Origin: a bacterium
GTDB lineage: Bacteria > Patescibacteriota > Gracilibacteria > UM-FILTER-43-11
Reading direction: 5' to 3'
Length of the DNA stretch: 8,760 bases
NCBI GenBank assembly: GCA_030426875.1
Contig: JAUHXI010000048.1
Coordinates: 1-8,760 of the forward strand
Both the position numbers and the translations under genes were made by a program. This document shows positions 1 through 4,772 of this stretch, piece after piece. Position 1 is the first letter of the stretch. Every line of letters starts with the position of its first letter. The notes under the pieces were generated by a model. It had not been told where the DNA came from and did not search any database. It saw only the letters and a list, made by a program, of their open reading frames with translations.

Positions 1-11
1 CTTGAATTCCG

Positions 12-79
12 TGTTTGGTTTAGTGTTTAGAATTTTGTATTTAGTTTGGTATTTGTGATTTGGAATTTGGTGCTTTTAA
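12..79. repeat. Degenerate heptanucleotide tandem array (TTTRGWR-like)
   Basis: The stretch reads as consecutive 7-nt units: TTTAGTG (19-25), TTTAGAA (26-32), TTTTGTA (33-39) and TTTAGTT (40-46). After a 5-nt slip come TTTGTGA (52-58), TTTGGAA (59-65), TTTGGTG (66-72) and CTTTTAA (73-79). The array stops one base before the ATG at 81. It resembles the short tandemly repeated heptanucleotides (STRR) described in cyanobacteria. That is an analogy of form only. The period is seen directly; any function is unknown. Confidence 0.7.
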
Positions 80-80
80 A

Positions 81-1331
81 ATGAAAACATTGACCCAACA
101 TCTTTGGAAGCTCTTCCTTTTTACCTTTCCCTTTTCATTGGGCGGGGTGATTTATGAGTCGTCTGCTTATCGGTTTGGGAATTTTAATCCGTGGGTAACG
201 GGGGTGCTTTATTTGCCGGAATTTTTGTTATTCTTGACGTTTTTATTGTGGTCGATTGATCAAGTTCGGCGGAAAAGGGAGCCTTTGAAGTGGGGAAAGT
301 GGGGCATTTTGACGCTTTTTTTTATTCTATTTGTGCTGAACGCGGGGGTGGTCACGTTTTTGAAAGGAGATGTGGTGCTTTATCTCCTCTTTTTACTTCG
401 GTTAATGGAAGCGGGGATGATTGCTTTGTTGATACGCGAGGAGGTGATTCCACATGAAAAAACGATCCGCTGGTTGTTGTTTGGGGCGTTTTTTCAGGTG
501 ATTTTAGCTTTTTTTCAGACGCGTTTGAACCATTCGGTGGGGTTACATTTTTTGGGGGAGCCGCACCTTTCGGCAACCACATTGAATGTGGCGAAGGATG
601 AGGTGGGTGAGGGCATGAAGGTCATTCGGGGCTACGGCACCTTTTTGCATCCCAATATTTTGGGGGCCTATTTGATGACGCTGCTGTTCCTTGGCTTTCC
701 TTATTTTAAGAAGGTGGGCCTTCCGTTTTGGATGGTGATTTTAGTGGGGGGAATTTTCCTTTCGGGCTCCAGGGCGGCTTTATTGACGACCATTTTGCTT
801 TTGATTTTGATGCTGGTCATGCATTTTTTAAAGGAGGTTTCCTCGAAAAAAATCCTGGCTTTTGGGGTGTTTGGGCTAGTGATTGCTTGTAATATTTTTC
901 TTCTGTTTAGGAGTGGGACGATGCTGTCGTCTGACCATTCGATTGCTGAGCGGTATGAACAAAATGCCATTGCTTTGGAGATGGTGCAGGAGGCTCCGTG
1001 GGGGGTGGGAGTGGGTGATTTTACCTTGGAGATGGAGCGGTTTTCATCGACAAAATTAGCCCCGTGGGAGTTTCAGGTGGTGCACAATGGGTATTTTTTG
1101 ACGCTGGCGGAGCTGGGAATTCAGGGGTTTTTATTGCTTGTGGGAATGATTGTTTTGATGATTCGTCATTATTTTAAAGCCCAGACAGATTATAGTCTGG
1201 AGTCCAAAAATAGTGTGGTTCCGTTTTTAGGATTGTTGACCATTGCTTCGTTTGATCACTTATTGCTGACGAGCTATGTGGGGTTCTGGTTGGTGGCGAT
1301 TGTGTTGAGTCAGGTGTCGGTGCGGGTTTAG
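81..1331 (+). CDS. O-antigen ligase/polymerase (Wzy_C)-like membrane protein
   Basis: A 416-aa polytopic membrane protein with about ten or more hydrophobic segments, most likely a lipid-linked glycan ligase or polymerase of the O-antigen ligase (WaaL/Wzy) superfamily acting at the outer face of the cytoplasmic membrane. Family hallmarks are visible: a G-Y-G-T-F-x-H-P-N motif (HPN at residues 190-192) before a helix, an S-G-S-R motif (228-231) opening the next helices, a long extracytoplasmic loop with G-V-G-x-G-D-F (about 308-314), and V-H-N-G-Y (about 334-338) before a G-I-x-G helix. The ATG at 81 is preferred: the upstream in-frame TTG at 60 lies inside the heptad array and would add seven residues. 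No Shine-Dalgarno is seen. Whether it is a ligase or polymerase, and for which glycan, cannot be told; no glycosyltransferase genes lie in the window. Confidence 0.8.
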   Translation: MKTLTQHLWKLFLFTFPFSLGGVIYESSAYRFGNFNPWVTGVLYLPEFLLFLTFLLWSIDQVRRKREPLKWGKWGILTLFFILFVLNAGVVTFLKGDVVLYLLFLLRLMEAGMIALLIREEVIPHEKTIRWLLFGAFFQVILAFFQTRLNHSVGLHFLGEPHLSATTLNVAKDEVGEGMKVIRGYGTFLHPNILGAYLMTLLFLGFPYFKKVGLPFWMVILVGGIFLSGSRAALLTTILLLILMLVMHFLKEVSSKKILAFGVFGLVIACNIFLLFRSGTMLSSDHSIAERYEQNAIALEMVQEAPWGVGVGDFTLEMERFSSTKLAPWEFQVVHNGYFLTLAELGIQGFLLLVGMIVLMIRHYFKAQTDYSLESKNSVVPFLGLLTIASFDHLLLTSYVGFWLVAIVLSQVSVRV

Positions 1332-1341
1332 TTGATTTTAA

Positions 1342-1365
1342 AAAATGCCCATGATAGAGCATTTT
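1342..1365. terminator. Possible weak bidirectional terminator between convergent genes
   Basis: AAAATGC (1342-1348) pairs with GCATTTT (1359-1365) around a 10-nt loop, between the ends of two convergent genes. A/T runs flank both sides, as expected of a bidirectional terminator. The stem is short and AT-rich, so strength is doubtful. Confidence 0.3.
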
Positions 1366-1395
1366 AAAGTTCTAAATGAGGTTTTATGGGTTGAT

Positions 1396-1731
1396 TTATT
1401 CAGTTATTTTTTGACTGAGAGTTGCTTGGGCACTGGTTCGAGTGTCGTACTGCAAAGCAGCCAAATAAGGCCCGAGCAAAGTAAATCTTTCGAACGCTGA
1501 AAGCTCACCCCACCCATCAACTCCTCTGGCAGCAGAATTAACTTGGCCATCGGGATCCATTTGCATTAAACGATTTTCTTCAATGCCATAGGTCACCCCG
1601 GTATAACCTGTATAAGCCACGGCCGCCACTGCTAGGCTTCTCAGTATGCCATTAATTGTACGGCGATTTTCTCCTGGAATTTCCGCTCTACTCTCTACTT
1701 TTTCTGAATCAGATTTTGGCTTTTTATTCAT
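1396..1731 (-). CDS. Small single-pass membrane protein, unknown function
   Basis: A 111-aa protein I do not recognise. The N-terminal 25 residues are hydrophilic and charged (K/E/R-rich). One hydrophobic, Ala/Gly/Tyr-rich segment follows at about residues 26-49, then an acidic to amphipathic tail of about 60 residues. This suggests a type II single-pass protein with a cytoplasmic N-terminus and exported tail, though the segment is only moderately hydrophobic. The frame is open further upstream on the minus strand, to 1866, but that stretch would run through the promoter and into tsaE, so I chose the ATG at 1731. Support for reality: a TTGACA promoter at the right distance, a convergent/divergent position in an otherwise empty gap, and sensible composition. 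No Shine-Dalgarno is seen. Confidence 0.6.
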   Translation of the reverse strand: MNKKPKSDSEKVESRAEIPGENRRTINGILRSLAVAAVAYTGYTGVTYGIEENRLMQMDPDGQVNSAARGVDGWGELSAFERFTLLGPYLAALQYDTRTSAQATLSQKITE

Positions 1732-1772
1732 CGGTATGTATTTTAAAGTTATTGTATATGCGTATTGTAGAA

Positions 1773-1800
1773 ATACTAACACTAATTTTATTTTTGTCAA
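1773..1800 (-). promoter_or_regulatory. Sigma-70-type promoter for the small membrane protein
   Basis: On the minus strand, a perfect -35 TTGACA (1795-1800) is followed after 16 nt by TAGTAT (1773-1778), which carries an extended -10 TG one base upstream. Transcription would start near 1766, giving a leader of about 35 nt before the ATG at 1731. The promoter lies in the divergent gap with tsaE, only 15 bp from that start codon. Confidence 0.6.
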
Positions 1801-1815
1801 ATAAATGCACTTGTG

Positions 1816-2871
1816 ATGATTTTCAAAACTAAAAGCCCCCAAGAAACCATGCAACTCGGCCAACAACTTGCCAGTCGCATGGAGTCTCGATTGCCTGTTC
1901 TACTTTTTGGGGATTTGGGTTCGGGTAAAACTCATTTTACCAAAGGAATCGCAAAGGGATTGGGCATTGATGGCATCGTCAAAAGCCCCACCTTTGCCTA
2001 TGTGAATGAATATGCTATTCCGAGCGGTAAGCGGTTACCGCTAACCGCTTTGTTTCACTACGATTTGTACCGCTTAGAATCAGCTGACAACTTCCACACG
2101 ATCGGTTTGGAGGACACTCTAAATGATCCAGAAGCCTTGAATGTGATCGAGTGGGCGGATCGATTGGGGGAGCATCTGCCAAAGGATTATATTCGGGTGG
2201 AATGTGAAGCGGGAGAAGCCGGGCATGAGGTTCGGATTGAGTTTGTGGATTCGGAAATTGTGGGGAAGAATTTCGTGGAACACTATTGGGACAAGTGGCA
2301 GACACCTATTCATGTTCGCAAGCATTGTCAAAAAGTGGGAGAGGTGGCGGCTACAATTGGGGAAGCATTTGTGAAAAAGGGCATTCTGGTGGATCTGAAT
2401 TTGATCAAAACAGCTGGACAACTCCACGACATGGCACGGGTTTGTGACTTTAATAAGTTGGATCGGTCTGTTTTTCAGGAAGAAGTGACCGATGAAAAAT
2501 GGGAGGCCTGGGTACATCAGCGAGCAGCGTTTGAGGGGCAACATCATGCAGACATTGCCCATGCGGACTTGCTAAAGGATGGGTTTAAAAAAACGGCGGA
2601 AGTGATCCGTTTGCACAATTCTTTGAGGATTTTGAAAGAACCGGAGGCTTATCATGAGTATTTGGAGGCGGCGCTGGTGTATTATGCGGACAAGCGGGTC
2701 AAGCACGATCAGGTGGTGGATTTGGCGGAGCGATTTAGGGACGCCCGGGAGCGGAATGGAGGAGGTGATGAGGCAAAGGAAGCGCTTTATCGCAGGGCTC
2801 AGGAGAAGAAATGTGGGTTGGAGGAGTGGATTTTTGGGCAGGTGGAGATGAAGGCGGAGGAGGTATCTTGA
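1816..2871 (+). CDS. tsaE: TsaE fused to an HD-domain phosphohydrolase
   Basis: A 351-aa two-domain protein. Residues 1-145 are TsaE, the P-loop ATPase that drives the TsaB-TsaD-TsaE complex making N6-threonylcarbamoyladenosine at tRNA A37. Walker A is G-D-L-G-S-G-K-T (32-39), the switch is K-S-P-T-F...N-E-Y (56-66), then H-Y-D-L-Y-R (81-86) and the I-E-W-A-D-R segment (111-116). Standalone TsaE is about 140-160 aa. Residues about 160-310 form an HD-type metal phosphohydrolase domain with a full candidate ligand set: H166, H204-D205 in a Q-L-H-D-M-A motif, a histidine from the H-H-A-D-I-A-H cluster (243-249), and D292 in Y-A-D-K-R. The substrate of the HD part is unknown. The ATG at 1816 is preferred over the adjacent GTG at 1813. 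The loop at residues 70-79 is encoded by a heptad repeat. The fusion is continuous, with no frameshift. Confidence 0.88.
   Translation: MIFKTKSPQETMQLGQQLASRMESRLPVLLFGDLGSGKTHFTKGIAKGLGIDGIVKSPTFAYVNEYAIPSGKRLPLTALFHYDLYRLESADNFHTIGLEDTLNDPEALNVIEWADRLGEHLPKDYIRVECEAGEAGHEVRIEFVDSEIVGKNFVEHYWDKWQTPIHVRKHCQKVGEVAATIGEAFVKKGILVDLNLIKTAGQLHDMARVCDFNKLDRSVFQEEVTDEKWEAWVHQRAAFEGQHHADIAHADLLKDGFKKTAEVIRLHNSLRILKEPEAYHEYLEAALVYYADKRVKHDQVVDLAERFRDARERNGGGDEAKEALYRRAQEKKCGLEEWIFGQVEMKAEEVS
2023..2050. repeat. Four-heptad palindromic repeat inside tsaE
   Basis: Two heptads, AGCGGTA (2023-2029) and AGCGGTT (2030-2036), are followed directly by two inverted ones, ACCGCTA (2037-2043) and ACCGCTT (2044-2050). 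Alternative hairpins form, for example 2023-2030 with 2035-2042 or 2029-2037 with 2042-2050. The repeat encodes residues 70-79 of TsaE, a loop between the switch motif and the H-x-D-L-Y-R motif that looks longer than in typical TsaE. Confidence 0.8.
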
Positions 2872-2896
2872 TATTTTTTAATAATACGTTCATAAT
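2868..2896 (+). promoter_or_regulatory. Promoter for the methyltransferase-like gene
   Basis: TTGATA (2868-2873) and CATAAT (2891-2896) are separated by 17 nt, each one mismatch from the sigma-70 consensus. The -35 overlaps the tsaE stop codon (TGA 2869-2871). The predicted start near 2903 leaves a leader of about 30 nt. Confidence 0.6.
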
Positions 2897-2932
2897 TAAA
2901 CTCTACGCTGGACTGATTAAGTAATGTAAATT

Positions 2933-3730
2933 ATGGACAGAGAGCCAAGATTATACAGCCAAGGAATTTATGAAGCTCAAAGGAGGGGGTTGATTGAAAG
3001 ACAGCGTGCTCAAATCGCTGATCATTTTAATCATGAATTTCGTGGAATGACGATTTGTAATTCTCGCTTCTTAAGTCCGTTGGCTCGGCTAGCTTTGAGC
3101 ATGCACAATGGGGTTGAGCGTATTTTGGAACTTGGTCCAGGAACAGGGGTGGCAGCTGCCCACATGCACTATTTAAGACCTGAGGCTGAAATACACACAG
3201 CTTGGGGCAGCTCTCCTATTAATCCTTATTTGATTTTTAAGGAGGAATTTTTTGCTGACCCACCTAATGATCAACATGCGACGATTTTTGCTGAACTGAA
3301 GAGAAGATATCCGGATGAATTTGATTGTCCAAAAGCCGAATCGCCCGAAAGTGAATCTATTACAATGGATCGACTCATCAAATTGAGAGTTTTTGATGAA
3401 TTAAGTGAAGACTCTCCATTTATCAACAGACAAATTGTAAGTAATGTTTTGAATGATGAATTATCCCAACCAAAAGGACCGTATGATTTTATTTATGAAA
3501 AATGCGGGCCCCTCTTTTACAGTGGTTATTTTGGTAATGATCGCTTATTTGACTACCTACATGAACAACTAAGTCCTATAGGAATAATGGTGGTTGATTA
3601 TTTGCCTGATGAGCTTTTTTTAAATACACCTAATGACTTAAAAGTGGTTTTTAGAGATACAGGAAAGTTAGTCATAAAAAAGGACTTCCCTCGTCTGGAG
3701 GAGCTTTGTGCTGCGGCCGCCCATTTCTAA
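2933..3730 (+). CDS. Divergent class I SAM-dependent methyltransferase-like protein
   Basis: A 265-aa soluble protein without signal peptide or membrane segment. Residues 63-72 read I-L-E-L-G-P-G-T-G, the glycine-rich SAM-binding motif I of Rossmann-fold methyltransferases. Later, P-Y-D-F-I-Y-E-K-C-G (about 183-192) fits the motif IV strand, and L-S-P-I-G-I-M-V-V-D-Y (about 213-223) fits the strand 5 region. About 70 N-terminal residues precede motif I, and an insertion rich in acidic residues (about 105-175) separates the motifs, so it matches no standard subfamily I can name. The substrate is unknown. The position after tsaE may be incidental, since a separate promoter precedes it. Lower-GC, more AT-ended codons than its neighbours are visible, which could indicate different ancestry. 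The ATG at 2933 is the first in frame; no Shine-Dalgarno is seen. Confidence 0.65.
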   Translation: MDREPRLYSQGIYEAQRRGLIERQRAQIADHFNHEFRGMTICNSRFLSPLARLALSMHNGVERILELGPGTGVAAAHMHYLRPEAEIHTAWGSSPINPYLIFKEEFFADPPNDQHATIFAELKRRYPDEFDCPKAESPESESITMDRLIKLRVFDELSEDSPFINRQIVSNVLNDELSQPKGPYDFIYEKCGPLFYSGYFGNDRLFDYLHEQLSPIGIMVVDYLPDELFLNTPNDLKVVFRDTGKLVIKKDFPRLEELCAAAAHF

Positions 3731-3731
3731 C

Positions 3732-3766
3732 TTTCTAACCCAAAAAATAACATTCTGGGTTAGAAA
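3732..3766 (+). terminator. Stem-loop just after the methyltransferase-like gene
   Basis: TTTCTAACCCA (3732-3742) pairs perfectly with TGGGTTAGAAA (3756-3766), an 11-bp stem with a 13-nt A-rich loop starting two bases after the stop codon. There is no U-tract after it (ATTG follows), so it may be an inefficient terminator or a 3'-end stabilising hairpin. The first arm is the second of two tandem TTTCTAAC octamers (3724-3731, 3732-3739). Confidence 0.45.
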
Positions 3767-3851
3767 ATTGAAATCGTTTATTTAGAATTTTATGGCATTA
3801 CCCTAGACAAAGCCCCTAAATTCAGCTATTATTGATAGTGCTCTTTAACAA

Positions 3852-3878
3852 TTGGGCAAAAATTTGTGACTTTATTAT
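3852..3878 (+). promoter_or_regulatory. Candidate promoter for the tmRNA precursor
   Basis: TTGGGC (3852-3857) and TATTAT (3873-3878, one mismatch from TATAAT) are 15 nt apart, a little short. This is the best promoter-like pair I find between the upstream stem-loop and the tmRNA. A start near 3885 would put the upstream palindromic repeat into the transcript, requiring processing to make the mature 5' end at 4042. I found no convincing promoter closer to 4042. Confidence 0.3.
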
Positions 3879-3900
3879 AGTTTCACCATTTTCGAAAAAC

Positions 3901-3966
3901 GGGGTCCCCACAAAATTCTAGGTAGGGGTCGAGCGGAGCGAGGAGGAGGGGTATTTTGTGGGGGGA
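3901..3966. repeat. REP-like palindromic repeat, left copy (upstream of tmRNA)
   Basis: A ~66-bp element. CCCCACAAAAT (3906-3916) pairs with ATTTTGTGGGG (3953-3963) to give an 11-bp stem with a G-rich 36-nt interior. It is present in inverted orientation at 4558-4622 with scattered substitutions and small indels. The outer 16 bp (3901-3916) are perfectly inverted at 4607-4622. It is too short to encode a protein and resembles a REP-type palindrome. Confidence 0.8.
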
Positions 3967-3989
3967 AGGAGGCGCTCACGGAAGTTGGA

Positions 3990-4016
3990 GCTTCAATTTC
4001 AATTTGCGATTGAAGC
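3990..4016. repeat. Small dyad just upstream of the tmRNA 5' end
   Basis: GCTTCAAT (3990-3997) pairs with ATTGAAGC (4009-4016) around an 11-nt loop, ending 25 nt before the mature tmRNA 5' end. It could be a leader hairpin in the precursor or a protein-binding dyad. I cannot tell which. Confidence 0.45.
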
Positions 4017-4041
4017 GGAAACTGTAGTGAAGTGACGACGT

Positions 4042-4478
4042 GGGGATGCATTTGGCTTTGACATTGATGGTTCAAGTCGAAAAATTGCATTCCAGGCATC
4101 GCGCTGTCTGCCTGCTAATTCGTCCAGCGCATTTTTAAGTGCTAAAAACTTAAGACAAGGTTATGCATCTCTTTCTAAGAAAGTAGCTGGAGCTTTTGTT
4201 CCTACTCCTTCTTTTGCTGGAGCTCTTGTATAACCATACGGCTGTCTAATCACGGCCTCGTCTCACCCTCCGACACCTGCTGAGTTGGTGAGGCGTAATT
4301 TAGCAGGTTAAGTCTCAATGACGCATTTAGAGGTATTGAGAATTAAAATCCAACCTAAATAAGCTGAGTTGCTTTTGCTTTTCTTGATGACTCAGTCGAC
4401 AATTACCGGAAAAGCTATGACTGTAGACGTTTTAGACTTCATCTTTGGACCCCGGTTCGACTCCGGGCATCTCCACCA
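4042..4478 (+). ncRNA. ssrA: tmRNA (one-piece), with encoded CCA
   Basis: A 437-nt transfer-messenger RNA that, with SmpB, rescues stalled ribosomes and tags the nascent chain. Acceptor stem: 4042-4048 pairs with 4468-4474, including a G-U third pair (4044:4472), the alanine identity element. The discriminator A (4475) and CCA (4476-4478) are encoded. T arm: CCCGG (4451-4455), loop TTCGACT, CCGGG (4463-4467). P2: GATG 4066-4069/CATC 4440-4443 and AAGTC 4074-4078/GACTT 4435-4439. PK1: 4093-4098/4109-4114 interleaved with 4101-4106/4125-4130. The tag frame starts at 4141. PK2: 4262-4267/4287-4292 with 4276-4281/4302-4307. PK3: 4313-4319/4335-4341 with 4326-4330/4355-4359. PK4: outer stem 4364-4369/4390-4395. 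It is a standard, non-permuted form. smpB is not in the window. Confidence 0.95.
4141..4233 (+). other. tmRNA tag-peptide reading frame (30 codons)
   Basis: The resume codon is GCT (4141-4143), preceded by TAAGT, the counterpart of the U-A-G-U element before the E. coli resume codon, and lying 10 nt after PK1. The frame runs 30 codons to TAA (4231-4233). It begins A-K-N-L-R-Q-G-Y, has K-K at positions 13-14, and ends F-A-G-A-L-V. Two 15-bp direct repeats (4186-4200, 4216-4230; two differences) encode A-G-A-F-V and A-G-A-L-V, ten codons apart. Most tags are 8-15 residues and end in A-A or similar. This one is long, internally duplicated and ends in valine. Absence of stops and the small, hydrophobic C-terminus support the frame. 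Confidence 0.85.
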
Positions 4479-4482
4479 CCTC

Positions 4483-4552
4483 CCAAATTCATGCTCCAGC
4501 TTACGAATGTGTCTCTATCGAGCCATCTTCTTCAGCCTACGCATGAATTTGG
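4483..4552. repeat. 12-bp inverted repeat after the tmRNA
   Basis: CCAAATTCATGC (4483-4494) is perfectly inverted as GCATGAATTTGG (4541-4552), with 46 nt between. It starts five bases after the tmRNA CCA end and overlaps the first copy of the direct repeat. In RNA it could form a 3'-trailer stem. Confidence 0.6.
4492..4515 (+). repeat. 24-bp direct repeat, copy 1
   Basis: A 24-bp sequence beginning TGCTCCAGC and ending TGTGTCTC, identical to 4634-4657. The pair brackets the right-hand palindromic repeat. Confidence 0.85.
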
Positions 4553-4557
4553 ATCCC

Positions 4558-4622
4558 TTCCCCACAAAATACCCTCCTCTTCTCACTTCGTTCGCCCTCA
4601 CCTCGCATTTTGTGGGGACCCC
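4558..4622. repeat. REP-like palindromic repeat, right copy (downstream of tmRNA)
   Basis: An inverted relative of 3901-3966. CCCCACAAAAT (4560-4570) and ATTTTGTGGGG (4607-4617) form its own 11-bp stem, and the interior is C/T-rich where the left copy is G/A-rich. The GGGGACCCC-type ends of both copies face outward from the tmRNA. A transcript spanning both could pair them into a long imperfect stem enclosing the tmRNA. Confidence 0.8.
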
Positions 4623-4633
4623 TTTAGCTGCAG

Positions 4634-4657
4634 TGCTCCAGCTTACGAATGTGTCTC
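4634..4657 (+). repeat. 24-bp direct repeat, copy 2
   Basis: A perfect copy of 4492-4515, 142 bp further on. Together the two copies flank 118 bp that contain the right palindromic repeat, as if that element arose by insertion or a local duplication. Confidence 0.85.
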
Positions 4658-4664
4658 ATTCTGT

Positions 4665-4692
4665 GAAGGCGAGATTATATAATCTCGCCTTC
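4665..4692. repeat. Perfect 28-bp palindrome
   Basis: GAAGGCGAGATTAT (4665-4678) is followed with no spacer by its exact complement (4679-4692). No T-run follows on either strand, so it is not a classical intrinsic terminator. It may end or stabilise the tmRNA precursor, or be a protein-binding site. Confidence 0.75.
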
Positions 4693-4726
4693 GGGGGAAT
4701 GGGAATAACTATAGTTTGTTTAAAAC

Positions 4727-4755
4727 AAAAAAGACCTCTTTCGAGGTCTTTTTTT
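4727..4755. terminator. Bidirectional intrinsic terminator
   Basis: Six A (4727-4732), GACCTC (4733-4738), TTTC loop, GAGGTC (4743-4748), then seven T (4749-4755). It works on either strand: for the tmRNA precursor on the plus strand, and for the 888-aa gene on the minus strand, whose stop is 18 bp away. Confidence 0.9.
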
Positions 4756-4772
4756 GAACTTAGAATTAACCT

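Noticed and set aside
60..80. TTG start giving a seven-residue longer ligase-like protein
   Set aside because: The TTG lies inside the heptad array, and the ATG at 81 gives a normal N-terminus for a membrane protein.
2856..2864. GGAGGAGGT resembling a strong Shine-Dalgarno
   Set aside because: It lies within the tsaE coding end, about 70 nt from the next start codon and upstream of the predicted transcript start.
2869..2871. TGA recoded as glycine (Gracilibacteria-type code)
   Set aside because: Read-through would add only eight codons, no other conserved gene has in-frame TGA, and glycines are encoded by GGN throughout.
3875..4099. Minus-strand open frame (74 codons) across the left palindromic repeat and tmRNA 5' end
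   Set aside because: It overlaps a firmly supported RNA gene and a non-coding repeat; composition is not protein-like.
3901..4622. Composite mobile element carrying the tmRNA
   Set aside because: The inverted repeats resemble an element's ends, but there is no transposase or integrase and the RNA is a normal essential-type gene. A repeat or processing explanation is simpler.
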